Shown here: one piece after another, positions 8,578 to 17,195 of the stretch
Layout of the letters: each line of letters starts with the position of its first letter
Numbering within the stretch: the first letter of the stretch is position 1
NCBI RefSeq assembly: GCF_004681185.1
Contig: NZ_SRIF01000007.1
Location: 49,726 to 113,725, forward strand
Source: Haloarcula amylovorans
GTDB taxonomy: Archaea > Halobacteriota > Halobacteria > Halobacteriales > Haloarculaceae
Length of the DNA stretch: 64,000 bases
Reading direction: 5' to 3'
Position numbers and translations under genes: made by a program
The notes under the pieces: model-generated
The model's input: only the letters and a program-made list of their open reading frames with translations
The model's database searches: none
Told to the model about the DNA's origin: nothing

Positions 8578-8718
8578 CAGATGATACGGTTACACGACGG
8601 TGCCCGAAAAGAGGTGTCTCTGGTCATCTACGGATATCTCTATCGGAATCTCCAATAATAAAATGAGCGGATTCGGAGTCCTGTATACCTGAACAGCAAA
8701 CTCGGAATCTGCTATCCG

Positions 8719-10188
8719 TTAGTCGTCGCTCGGGGTAGCGGCGGAGTCTGGTGTTTCGACCGTGCCCGAGTCGGTTTGCGCAACTTCTTCCGGCATGTTT
8801 CGCGTCCAGAAGTAACAGGCGAGAGCGAGCGCCGCCGTACCGAGTCCGAAGGCGACCGTCCGAATACCGACGCTTCCAGGTAGTGCAAGGGGTGAGGACG
8901 CACCCAGAATCCACCAGTGACCACCTTTTGCGAGTGCAGTCACGAACTCCGCACTGGTGTCGACATCCGATAGACTACCGCTGATTCGTCCCATTTCGGT
9001 CATGTAGGGCGCCAAGTATGACGCTGCATACGTGATGATCGTAGTCAGAAGCGCACCGTTAATCACCGTTCTGACGATATTCCCGTTACTGATCGCAGCA
9101 GCCCACATACAGGCGAACACTGGGATGCCCACGAGGTCCCCAAGCGGCATAATTTGGACGCCAGGAAGGAATGCCAGCATCACAGCGTACGGGGCGATGA
9201 GGAGTCCAGAGACGACTGAAGGCGTGTCAGCAAGGCCGATCGGACCAGCATCAATCCCAATGTGGATCTCGTCTGCGTTGAACCAATCGCTGTTCTCGAA
9301 GTAGTCGGACGCTTGATCTGCGATTGGCTGGATACCTTCAATGAGGAGGCCAACCATACGCGGCAACAGCGTCAGCAGCGCTGCGACGAGCATGGCCGTG
9401 CGGAAGATAACCAGCGGCGGTTCCATCGAAACCACGCCGATGAACAGGCCAACCATGAAGCCGATCACAATTGGCTCACCGAATACACCAAAGCGGTCTT
9501 CCAGTGATTCGGGGTTTACTTCGACGGACCCGATGACCGGGACCCGCCGAAGAACCTTGTCGATAGCAAATGCAAACGGGGCCTGTGCGACACTCTCAGT
9601 ATGTGGAAGGCTTGTTCCCGGAACACCGAAATATTCCTGTCCGAGTTCGGCCGTCCAATCGGCAAGAAGTAGCGTGATGATTTCGGCGATGATTCCAGCT
9701 GCGATAGCTAATACCCAGCTCTCAGTGATGACGTAGACAATACCTGCGTTAAACGCCCAGTGCCAGAAGTTCCAGACGTCTGCATCGAATGTCCGCGTCA
9801 GCCCAGCAAAGAGCATAATTGCGTTGACGGCAAAGCCGATAGGAATCATCAGCACTGTTACACCCAATGCCCAGGTGAAACCGGAGATCGGAGCCCAGCC
9901 TACGTCAACACCCCGGAGGTTCAAGCCATATGCTTCAGAAAGTGCCTGAATCGTACTTCCGATCGGCCCGAGCGTGTAGCCAAGTACCGCGAAAATGCCG
10001 ATGAATCCGACACCGACGAGCAGTGCCAACTTGAACGACTTGCGGGCTTTGACTCCGAAGAGGAGGCCGAACGCGAAGATTATCAGCGGCATCAGGAGCA
10101 CTGGTCCCATCGCCGAGATCACTTCCTGTAACAACTGAGCAGCCCCGACTAAGCCACCCGACTGTAGCAGCATCAACTGGTCTATCAT
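8719..10188 (-). CDS. gatC: PTS system galactitol-type EIIC membrane component
   Basis: Integral membrane transport domain of the PTS. The 489-residue protein has about a dozen hydrophobic helices (for example VLLMPLIIFAFGLLFG and FIGIFAVLGYTLGP) and the GatC-family stretches PISGFTWALGVTVLMIP, WNFWHWAFNAGI and FEPI-like GEPIVIGFMVGLFIG. A hydrophilic acidic tail of about 30 residues follows the last helix. It belongs to the galactitol family rather than the fructose family found in some other haloarchaea. It is the first gene of a minus-strand block running through ptsI. A TATA-like stretch (acttaaagt, about 10222-10230) lies 30-40 bp upstream of the start. Confidence 0.92.
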   Translation of the reverse strand: MIDQLMLLQSGGLVGAAQLLQEVISAMGPVLLMPLIIFAFGLLFGVKARKSFKLALLVGVGFIGIFAVLGYTLGPIGSTIQALSEAYGLNLRGVDVGWAPISGFTWALGVTVLMIPIGFAVNAIMLFAGLTRTFDADVWNFWHWAFNAGIVYVITESWVLAIAAGIIAEIITLLLADWTAELGQEYFGVPGTSLPHTESVAQAPFAFAIDKVLRRVPVIGSVEVNPESLEDRFGVFGEPIVIGFMVGLFIGVVSMEPPLVIFRTAMLVAALLTLLPRMVGLLIEGIQPIADQASDYFENSDWFNADEIHIGIDAGPIGLADTPSVVSGLLIAPYAVMLAFLPGVQIMPLGDLVGIPVFACMWAAAISNGNIVRTVINGALLTTIITYAASYLAPYMTEMGRISGSLSDVDTSAEFVTALAKGGHWWILGASSPLALPGSVGIRTVAFGLGTAALALACYFWTRNMPEEVAQTDSGTVETPDSAATPSDD

Positions 10189-10217
10189 GATTATGCTTTC
10201 AGATTGAGGAACTGTGT

Positions 10218-10231
10218 GTTGATACTTAAAG
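10218..10231 (-). promoter_or_regulatory. TATA-like box upstream of gatC
   Basis: Read on the minus strand it is actttaagtatc, about 30-40 bp before the gatC start codon at 10188, the position expected for an archaeal TATA box. Confidence 0.4.
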
Positions 10232-10333
10232 TTTTCTCATGAAAGATTATTTCATCGAATTGGGTTAGAATATTCGAAGTGGTTCGTTGTACAAGCGACG
10301 GATATCCAGCTGTGAGAACACTTGCAACTCTCA

Positions 10334-11650
10334 TCAACGCAGTTCAGATTCGATATTTCCCTCGGAATTAAACGAAAGTTGAGTCAGTTCTCCAATCTCT
10401 ACATTGTCCCTCCCTCGAAGTTCGTCGGCCACTGGTTTCGAAACCTGCAATGTATCGGGTTCCATCGTATTCTGGATGCGAGCGATTCGGAGATTCTCTG
10501 GGTCAGGTGTGCCAGTCGTCGATGCCGCTAAGACAAACATCATTGCGTCAGATGGAATCAGAAACGGGATTTTCGCGCGGTTCGGTTCACCGCTCGTAGC
10601 GATGTTGACGTACATGTCCGTTAGCTCAATCGACTCAGCAACGTCCTCATGGGCGAAATCTGCGAGTCCGACCCCGAGTGCATTTCCGTGCGATGCGGGG
10701 GTTAGTGAGCGAACGTATACTCGTGTAATCGACGGTGAATCCGGTTCCGCTTGGTTATGAAAATTGACCCGGCCAATGACATTGGTATCGAGTCCGGTAC
10801 CGCTGATATCTTTGCCGAACTCGTCGACGATAAGAAGATCGAGGTCGTCGACCGGCAGCGTCGGGAACAGTTCTTCAGAACGCTCCAATAATTCCGGTTC
10901 GTGAGTAAGAATTTCGTCTGCTGGGACCCCTTCAATGACACCCGCTCGCTCGTTCGCGTTTTCTAGCAGGGCCAACCCGCCTACAATATTCGTCTCTTCA
11001 AGCAGGATTTCTGCTCGTTCGGGAATTACGTTTTCGAATCCACGGTCGAGGGCTGCGTTGTGCATCACCTCCGCACCGCGGTGTTTCCCTAATCCGACGA
11101 CTGCCATCTTACAAAGGCCACTCTCGACAGCGCCATTGTAGTCAGTATGTAATTTCACTCGATTTGCCAGCAGTACCGCGTCTGCATTGAGGGCGTCGAC
11201 AGCAGCGAAGACCGGTTTACCGCGCTCGTCTTCGCCGACGGTGTTAACGTCCATAGAAGACCGGATTTCACAGCCGACCGACGTTTCGGTGATACCCAGA
11301 GAGTTGAGCATCTCTACTTGCCCTTCAGCGGTAGCCCCACCATGGCTCCCCATTGCGGGGATGATATACGGCTTGAAGCCTCGATCCGATAGTTCAGTAA
11401 CCACCGCTTCAAGGAATGCCGGCATATCATGGATACCACGCGAGCCCGCAGTGATAGCAATCTCTGCCCCCATTGAGAGCGTATCGAGCGTGGAAATATC
11501 GTCTATCGCTTCCGTTGCTGCTGCCTCTAAGTTTCTGACTCGTGGGGGGTCTCGATGGCGCTTGACGTACGCGAACGGCGGAAAATCGTCTGGGCTGACG
11601 TCGTTGACCGCTCGTAAGGTATCTGATTGGGGAACCGACAACTCAACCAT
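10334..11650 (-). CDS. LarA-like (DUF2088) nickel-pincer racemase/epimerase family protein
   Basis: A 438-residue protein of the lactate racemase (LarA) superfamily, whose members racemise or epimerise 2-hydroxy acids with a nickel-pincer nucleotide. Family features are AITAGSRGIHDMPAFLEAVV, the IPAMGSHGGAT histidine loop, a VKLHTDYNGAVESG segment and KDISGTGLDTNVIG. I see no larB, larC or larE cofactor genes in the window, so the cofactor would have to come from elsewhere. The neighbouring acid-sugar kinase and dehydrogenase suggest it may epimerise a sugar acid rather than lactate. It starts divergently from the IclR regulator, 500 bp away, so shared control is likely. Confidence 0.8.
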   Translation of the reverse strand: MVELSVPQSDTLRAVNDVSPDDFPPFAYVKRHRDPPRVRNLEAAATEAIDDISTLDTLSMGAEIAITAGSRGIHDMPAFLEAVVTELSDRGFKPYIIPAMGSHGGATAEGQVEMLNSLGITETSVGCEIRSSMDVNTVGEDERGKPVFAAVDALNADAVLLANRVKLHTDYNGAVESGLCKMAVVGLGKHRGAEVMHNAALDRGFENVIPERAEILLEETNIVGGLALLENANERAGVIEGVPADEILTHEPELLERSEELFPTLPVDDLDLLIVDEFGKDISGTGLDTNVIGRVNFHNQAEPDSPSITRVYVRSLTPASHGNALGVGLADFAHEDVAESIELTDMYVNIATSGEPNRAKIPFLIPSDAMMFVLAASTTGTPDPENLRIARIQNTMEPDTLQVSKPVADELRGRDNVEIGELTQLSFNSEGNIESELR

Positions 11651-11813
11651 TACATTTACTGCATATTCCTAGTGGGTAATGAAAGTTAAGGAGATGACCT
11701 CCAACAGCAGTGGAACGACCGATGATCAGCAGGGTTGGTAGCGTAAACGTCTCTATCGTTCTTGGCGAATTGCATTCGGTACAACCACCTGATTTCGTCT
11801 GACGTCGATTTCT

Positions 11814-11830
11814 GTTTGATAATATCTAAT
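11814..11830 (+). repeat. 17-bp direct repeat, copy 1 (candidate IclR operator)
   Basis: gtttgataatatctaat, identical to 12033-12049. Separation is 219 bp from start to start. I did not see a third exact copy in the neighbouring intergenic regions. Confidence 0.55.
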
Positions 11831-12032
11831 GGCGAGGTTCCTTCACGCAGATAGACCTTCGTGATTCATTTGGAATGTTGCTTAAATGGACTGTGAATGC
11901 ATATTTCGACACTATTACGGTGAGTATAGGTCAAGAAGACCACCGATACATCCTAGCAAACTAGGACTCTCGTGAAACGGTAGGGAACAGCCAACCAGTC
12001 AAATAACAGATGTACTGATGTTACATACTTCC

Positions 12033-12049
12033 GTTTGATAATATCTAAT
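12033..12049 (+). repeat. 17-bp direct repeat, copy 2 (candidate IclR operator)
   Basis: gtttgataatatctaat, identical to 11814-11830. It lies 72 bp upstream of the iclR TATA-like box, a plausible place for an autoregulatory site. Confidence 0.55.
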
Positions 12050-12120
12050 ACTTTTCGTCAACACAACTGCCGATGCCACTGTTAGTAGAAGCAACACAGA
12101 CTCAACTAGGACAGCGTTAG

Positions 12121-12127
12121 TTATATT
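12121..12127 (+). promoter_or_regulatory. TATA-like box of iclR
   Basis: ttatatt lies 24-30 bp before the ATG at 12151, consistent with a leaderless transcript. Confidence 0.5.
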
Positions 12128-12150
12128 GTCATGAGTAGATTAGCCGAAAC

Positions 12151-12915
12151 ATGGCCAACGGACCCCCCAAACGTCGCATCAATGCCGCCGAAAATACGTT
12201 CGCTATTATCGATTATATCCGAGAACACGGCAATACGACTCTCCCCGAACTCGCTGCCGAGCTCGACTTGACAAAAAGCACGGTGCATACGTATTTGGCA
12301 ACGATGCTTGATCTGGGATATCTACGGCAAAACGATAATACGTACAGTCTTAGTCTGAAATTTCTCGATTTGGGAGAGGCAGTCCGTCGTGATACCGGGA
12401 TTATCACAATTGTGCGAGAGGGACTTCGGGACATCGTCGAGCAAACGGATGACATTGCGTGGTTCATCGTCGAAGAGGCTGGAGAGGCTGTGTTCGTAGA
12501 GAAGGCGCTCGGAGAGAACGCCGTCCAACCATACGGTAGTGTGGGGAAACGGACGACTCTTCACGACATCGCTGGGGGAAAGGCGATCCTCGCCCATCTA
12601 CCTGAAGATAGAGTCAGAGAGATACTCGATGAACAGGGGCTAACGAAACGAACCGAGAAAACGATCGACGACCGAGAAGACTTCTTTGATAATCTCCAGC
12701 AGATCCGAGAACAGGGATACGCAACGAACGACGGTGAAAACGTCGAGGGCTGGCGGGCCATTTCGAGCCCGATTCTGTACGAAGACGAAGTCGTTGGTGC
12801 AATTGCTACTTCCGGCCCAGCACATCGGCTCCGAGCTGAGCGATTCAACGAACAGATTCCGGAGATAGTCATGGCCACGGCGAATGAAATCCAATTGCAG
12901 ATGCTTTCTCGATAG
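12151..12915 (+). CDS. IclR family transcriptional regulator
   Basis: DNA-binding regulator with an N-terminal winged helix and a C-terminal GAF-like effector domain. In 254 residues the HTH reads TLPELAAELDLTKSTVHTYLATMLDLGYL (about residues 30-58). The IclR core shows TTLHDIAGGKAILAHLPEDRV and the closing GWRAISSPILYEDEVVGAIATSGP. Length is normal. It lies between the LarA-like gene (divergent) and the acid-sugar kinase (same direction), so it probably senses an intermediate of this pathway and controls the locus. The 17-bp direct repeats upstream are candidate binding sites. Confidence 0.92.
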   Translation: MANGPPKRRINAAENTFAIIDYIREHGNTTLPELAAELDLTKSTVHTYLATMLDLGYLRQNDNTYSLSLKFLDLGEAVRRDTGIITIVREGLRDIVEQTDDIAWFIVEEAGEAVFVEKALGENAVQPYGSVGKRTTLHDIAGGKAILAHLPEDRVREILDEQGLTKRTEKTIDDREDFFDNLQQIREQGYATNDGENVEGWRAISSPILYEDEVVGAIATSGPAHRLRAERFNEQIPEIVMATANEIQLQMLSR

Positions 12916-13140
12916 CTGGTAAGAGACGTTAGCGCGGCGATTGTGGGATAGTAAGTTGGCTCTGTCTGGGTTGGAGCAAGTTCCGGAGCAAATCTAGGTG
13001 ACTGCGAAAGACCTATTTCTCTCAGTGAAGTCCACCCAGTATGTCACTCAGTAGGATCCACACAGAGAATTTCACCCTGTGCCGTTCGTTCCGGGCTCTC
13101 GAGAAACTTCCAATCGTTTGTCGTATCGACGCTTTCCTGC

Positions 13141-13200
13141 CTTCTGGACGACTCGAACACCGGCACCACTTCCACGATGTTTCATCCGGTGTCCAGGAAG
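13141..13200. promoter_or_regulatory. Imperfect inverted repeat upstream of the kinase gene
   Basis: Outer arms cttctggac (13141-13149) and gtccaggaag (13191-13200) match with one bulged base. Inner arms acaccgg (13157-13163) and ccggtgt (13186-13192) are exact complements. The structure sits in the 350-bp gap between iclR and the kinase gene, 68 bp before the latter. It could be the iclR terminator or an operator. No other feature is visible in this gap. Confidence 0.35.
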
Positions 13201-13267
13201 GGTTACAGACTAGTCGTCATCTGGGTGTGATCCCAATTTCATCACTGATTCGGTGGTTCCAGAACTG

Positions 13268-14515
13268 ATGTACGAGGCGCTCGTAATCGCCGACGATATG
13301 ACAGGGGCAACGGATACTGGACAGCAGTTCGCTACCAGAGGCTACACTACGAAAGTTACAGCCCAATCACAGTCTAACGACACTATCTCGAATCTCGGAC
13401 AATCGACTGAGGTTCTCGTCGTAGATACGGATTCGCGAACAAGTGAGGAGAGCACGGCATACGATGCTGTCTCCAGTGTTATTGACTGTTGTCCGGCAGC
13501 GACCATCTATAAGAAAGTAGATTCGACGCTCCGTGGAAATGTCCTTCCAGAGATTGAGGCTGTTCTTGATCAGACGAGTTCGGACATCGTTGTCATTGCG
13601 CCAGCGTTTCCAGCCAACGACCGAGTCACAGTCGGCGGCTATCACCTCGTCGACGAGAGACCGATTACATCTGCTATGGACTATCAAGCCCGCGAGTCGC
13701 CACCCACAACGTCACACATTCCGACGCTTCTGAGGGAATCGGCTTACCCTGTTACACATATTCCAATCGAGATCATCGATGAGGGAGCCGACGCTACCGC
13801 GGCAGAGCTTGACGCTATTTCGACCGAATCGCCGACACTAGCTGTCTGTGATGCCCTCTCGGCAAGGCACCTCGATGTAATCGCTACTGCTGCTGAACGA
13901 GTGGGTACGGACAGCTACGTTGGAAGTGCTGGCCTGGCAGCACACGTCGAACTCTCCAACGCGCCGACAACACAGAATCGAGTACTCGGAGTCGTTGGGA
14001 GTACGAATGAGCGGACGCTCTCACAATTGTCGGCGCTCCCTGACGACTGGGTTACCTATCTCGATTTGAAACGGGCGCTTAGTGCACCGGAAGCAGCTGG
14101 ACGTGAGACCGGACAACATGCGGAACGGGCGATGCAATCGTCTAATATCGCTGTTATCGCGTCCATCGATCCAACTAACGATATCGACGCGTACCGACTA
14201 GGAAGCGAGCTTGGATACGACGAGATGGCTGTTCGGAGTCGAATCGGAACTGCACTGACGACAGCTGCCGAAGAATGTTGGCAGACGACATCCCCCACTG
14301 GGCTCTTTGCTACCGGTGGAACGGTCGCCAAACAAATACTGGACAGGCTTGATATCGATACTATTGAACTAACTGGTCAAGAGGTCGAGGCGGGGATTCC
14401 AGTCGCTCAATTCGACAATGCGGCACAAGAGACTGTCCGTCTTGTAACCAAAGCTGGCGGATTCGGTGACGCTGGGACGATACTGAATTGTTTGGACTCC
14501 CTCCGGCGCATTTAG
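13268..14515 (+). CDS. Four-carbon acid sugar kinase (DUF1537 family)
   Basis: ATP-dependent kinase of the DtnK/OtnK family, known to phosphorylate D-threonate or D-erythronate-type acids at C4. The 415-residue protein starts with the family motif ALVIADDMTGATDTG and carries YKKVDSTLRGNVLPEIEA, APAFPANDRVTVGGYHLV and the C-terminal nucleotide-binding LFATGGTVAKQIL. I place the start at ATG 13268 (MYEALVIADD); GTG at 13253 would add five residues without family support. It is followed by a PdxA2-type dehydrogenase, the canonical partner that oxidises and decarboxylates the 4-phosphate to DHAP. Substrate stereochemistry cannot be read from sequence. Confidence 0.88.
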   Translation: MYEALVIADDMTGATDTGQQFATRGYTTKVTAQSQSNDTISNLGQSTEVLVVDTDSRTSEESTAYDAVSSVIDCCPAATIYKKVDSTLRGNVLPEIEAVLDQTSSDIVVIAPAFPANDRVTVGGYHLVDERPITSAMDYQARESPPTTSHIPTLLRESAYPVTHIPIEIIDEGADATAAELDAISTESPTLAVCDALSARHLDVIATAAERVGTDSYVGSAGLAAHVELSNAPTTQNRVLGVVGSTNERTLSQLSALPDDWVTYLDLKRALSAPEAAGRETGQHAERAMQSSNIAVIASIDPTNDIDAYRLGSELGYDEMAVRSRIGTALTTAAEECWQTTSPTGLFATGGTVAKQILDRLDIDTIELTGQEVEAGIPVAQFDNAAQETVRLVTKAGGFGDAGTILNCLDSLRRI

Positions 14516-14580
14516 TGGCAACCCTAGGACGAGTTCTGACTACCGGAACAAATTTACGTACCCCTTGCAGATAATTTCGC

Positions 14581-15585
14581 ATGTTGACTGAAAAGCCGCT
14601 TGTAGCGGTGACAATGGGCGACCCTGCCGGAATTGGAAGCGAAGTAATCGTGAAAGGTTACACAGATGCTTGTCAGTTCGCACGACCGGTCGTCATCGGT
14701 GACGCGTCTGTCGTCGAGCGTGCAATAGACATCTGTAATAGCGATCTCACTGTCGAGGTAGTTGAGACTCTCGATAACCCGAGTGTATCCACCGATGCGA
14801 TTTCAGTCGTTGATCTAAGGCTCATAGACTCAGTAGAACATGGGGAACTCCGGGAGGAATACGGGACTGCGAGTCTGGCGTACGTCGAGCGCGCTATCGA
14901 GGCGGCACAGGCTGGAACCGTCGACGCCATCGCAACGGCACCGATAAATAAGCAGGCGACTCGGATGGCTGGCAGCGAGTACGCTGGCCACACCGGTATG
15001 CTCGCAGATTATACGGATACGGACTCTTATGCGATGATGCTAGTTGAAGACGCCCTCCGAGTCAGCCACGTGAGCACGCACGTCTCACTTCGAGAGGCGG
15101 TCGATCAGGCAACGACTGAGAACGTTCTCGATACTATTCGTGTTACCGACGAAGCACTCCGTCAGCTTGGTATCGACGAACCAACGATAGCAGTTGCCGG
15201 TCTGAACCCCCATGCCAGTGACGGCGGGCTACTTGGGTCCGAAGACGACGAAGAGATTCGGCCTGCTATCGAGCGAGCGACCGACGCAGGAATCGATGCA
15301 GTTGGGCCTGAATCTCCCGATGCGGTATTCAAAGCCGGTGCACAAGGTGCGCACGACTGTGTCGTCGCGATGTATCACGACCAGGGCCATATCCCAATCA
15401 AGATGCTTGGACTGACTTCCGAGAGTACTGTCAGTGGGGTGAACGTGACTATTGGGCTTCCCATTATCCGGACGAGCGTCGACCACGGTACCGCTTTCGA
15501 TATCGCTGGGCAGGGTATCGCGGCTGAATCCAGTCTCGTTGATGCTGTCGAGATGGCTGCAGAACTCGCCGAGAACGGAGAGTAG
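14581..15585 (+). CDS. pdxA2: PdxA2-type 4-phospho-threonate/erythronate dehydrogenase
   Basis: NAD-dependent metal-requiring oxidative decarboxylase of the PdxA family; next to a DUF1537 kinase it acts in acid-sugar catabolism, converting the 4-phosphate to DHAP and CO2. The 334-residue protein has AVTMGDPAGIGSEVIVK at its start, the substrate loop SEYAGHTGMLADYTDT, the metal histidines in HVSTHVSLREA, GLNPHASDGGLLGSED and YHDQGHIPIKM. It lies 65 bp after the kinase, same strand, probably co-transcribed. True PdxA (vitamin B6) is less likely because no other B6 gene is present. Confidence 0.9.
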   Translation: MLTEKPLVAVTMGDPAGIGSEVIVKGYTDACQFARPVVIGDASVVERAIDICNSDLTVEVVETLDNPSVSTDAISVVDLRLIDSVEHGELREEYGTASLAYVERAIEAAQAGTVDAIATAPINKQATRMAGSEYAGHTGMLADYTDTDSYAMMLVEDALRVSHVSTHVSLREAVDQATTENVLDTIRVTDEALRQLGIDEPTIAVAGLNPHASDGGLLGSEDDEEIRPAIERATDAGIDAVGPESPDAVFKAGAQGAHDCVVAMYHDQGHIPIKMLGLTSESTVSGVNVTIGLPIIRTSVDHGTAFDIAGQGIAAESSLVDAVEMAAELAENGE

Positions 15586-15593
15586 GCCGACGG

Positions 15594-16376
15594 TCAGATA
15601 ATCTGCCAGCCGCCGTCAACCATGATGATCTCGCCAGAGATGTACGCCGCATCGTCACTGGCAAGGAAAAGAGCCGTTCCAGCGACATCTTTTGGATATC
15701 CGGCACGGGAGAGGGGAATCGGCTTGATGAAGTCTTCATCCTGTGCGGCTTCTGGTGCCTCTTCAGACCAGTCCTCAATAAACTCCGTCGCTATCTGACC
15801 CGGACCGATACCGTTTACTCGAATATCGTGTTCCGCGAGTTCGAGTGCAGCACCTCGTGTAATCATCTTCACTGCGCCCTTCGTCGCATCATACTGTATC
15901 TGCTCTTTCTGCGCGTCCCAGGAACTGATAGACGCCGTGTTGATTATCGATCCCGAGACATCTCGGTCAACCATATCCTCTGCGGCGGCTTGACAGCCAA
16001 AGAAGACGCCACGGGCGTTAACACCGAATATCTTGTCGAACTCAGACTGAGTAACAGAGAACAGATCACCACCAACGAACAGCCCGGCATTGTTGACCAT
16101 TACATCTACACCGCCGTATTCCCGTGCTTCTTCGACCACCGCGACGAGGTCATCTGGATTTGAAACATCCGTTTCGACGTATTCTGCATCGCCACCGTCC
16201 TTGCGGATTCGTTCGTGAGTCGGCAACTCAGCGTCTTTCGGTTCGCTATCGATATCCGCGTTCAATACCGTTGCTCCTGCCTCGCCGAAACGCCGAGCAA
16301 TTTCCCGACCGATTCCCGACGTACCACCGGTAACGATAACAGTCTTACCATCGAAATCTGCAGTATAATCTGGCAT
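15594..16376 (-). CDS. Short-chain dehydrogenase/reductase
   Basis: Classical SDR oxidoreductase, NAD(P)-dependent. From MPDYTADFDGKT it has 260 residues with the cofactor motif TGGTSGIG, NNAG, the serine in INTASISSW, the catalytic YDATK (YxxxK) and a C-terminal SGEIIMVDGGWQ. An acidic residue after the second beta strand (NADIDSE) suggests NAD preference. I chose 16376 because the family start is there; the open frame extends to 16430 with a non-homologous leader. It converges on pdxA2 with 8 bp between stops. A sugar-alcohol or sugar-acid dehydrogenase role in this locus is inferred. Confidence 0.88.
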   Translation of the reverse strand: MPDYTADFDGKTVIVTGGTSGIGREIARRFGEAGATVLNADIDSEPKDAELPTHERIRKDGGDAEYVETDVSNPDDLVAVVEEAREYGGVDVMVNNAGLFVGGDLFSVTQSEFDKIFGVNARGVFFGCQAAAEDMVDRDVSGSIINTASISSWDAQKEQIQYDATKGAVKMITRGAALELAEHDIRVNGIGPGQIATEFIEDWSEEAPEAAQDEDFIKPIPLSRAGYPKDVAGTALFLASDDAAYISGEIIMVDGGWQII

Positions 16377-16493
16377 AGCCAATATCGGATTTTTACTCCA
16401 CGGTATTATAGTTCGTGTTTGTTCGGCCAATACAGTAAGTCATCGCTCTATAGGCTGAACGTGATGAGTGCTTGGAGATTGTCTCAACGAGGC

Positions 16494-17195
16494 TTATAAC
16501 ATGGCGAACGCACGAACGGAGCCCCCGCCAGTCCCCTGATAGTTGAGGGGAGTATAACAGAAGAACGCACGGCGGGAATCCTGTCCGTCGAGAACTGTGT
16601 CAAGATTCCGTAATTCCTCTATCGGGATAATATCATTTTCGAGGAGCGGGAGATGGGATTCGTCAGGTTGCACATCCGTTGCTGGACCATGTGCAGGGGC
16701 CTCGTCAACCCACCCACCGACACTCGCTGTGTCAATCCCTACAGCTTTGGGGGATTGTGACGCTAGATACTCTGCCGCCTCTCCAGTGAGAAACGGGAAC
16801 TCAAAGAGATACTCTGGTGTTCGTCCGTAGTGTTCATCCCATCCAGTGTGAAGCATAACAACGTCTCCAGATTGAATCTCGGACTCATACTGTTCAATTT
16901 CAGACTTCGTGATTCCGTTCTCTGGTTCCTTGGGCGCAAGATCAAGGACGACCCCTTCACCCATGAATTTCTCGATAGAAAAATCGTCGAGTGTTCTCCC
17001 TTCTGGAATAAAGTGTCGTGGTGCATCGACATGAGTGGCGGTATGTGAAGCCATTTCAATACGCTCCATGGTAAACCCATCCCGTGCGGCCCAGTCAGTC
17101 TGCTCGCACCGAACTGGCTCGAACGTTGGCCATGTCGGGATACTCTCGTCAATCGGATTACTCAAATCGACAATTTGGTCAGGTGACTCAAACAT
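16494..17195 (-). CDS. Cyclase family protein (KynB-like metal-dependent hydrolase)
   Basis: A 233-residue member of the cyclase family (PF04199), which includes arylformamidase and isatin hydrolase. The family starts with LSNPIDESIPTWP and has the metal motif SHTATHVDAPRHFIPEG, then VVMLHTGWDEHYG and VGIDTASVGG. Family members hydrolyse amides, lactones or cyclic compounds. In this neighbourhood a sugar-lactone or ester hydrolase is plausible, but the substrate is unknown. It is upstream of the SDR gene on the same strand, with 117 bp between them. Confidence 0.85.
   Translation of the reverse strand: MFESPDQIVDLSNPIDESIPTWPTFEPVRCEQTDWAARDGFTMERIEMASHTATHVDAPRHFIPEGRTLDDFSIEKFMGEGVVLDLAPKEPENGITKSEIEQYESEIQSGDVVMLHTGWDEHYGRTPEYLFEFPFLTGEAAEYLASQSPKAVGIDTASVGGWVDEAPAHGPATDVQPDESHLPLLENDIIPIEELRNLDTVLDGQDSRRAFFCYTPLNYQGTGGGSVRAFAML

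Larger units (their letters stand above)
11651..12150. other. 500-bp divergent regulatory region between larA-like and iclR genes
   Basis: No coding frame is supported. The region is AT-rich and holds a perfect 17-bp direct repeat (11814-11830 and 12033-12049) and the TATA-like box of iclR. The length and repeats suggest a binding region for the IclR protein controlling both directions (inference). Confidence 0.5.

Noticed and set aside
13041-13268. 75-aa open frame before the kinase gene
   Set aside because: It has basic, non-haloarchaeal composition and overlaps an inverted repeat. It ends inside the kinase start.
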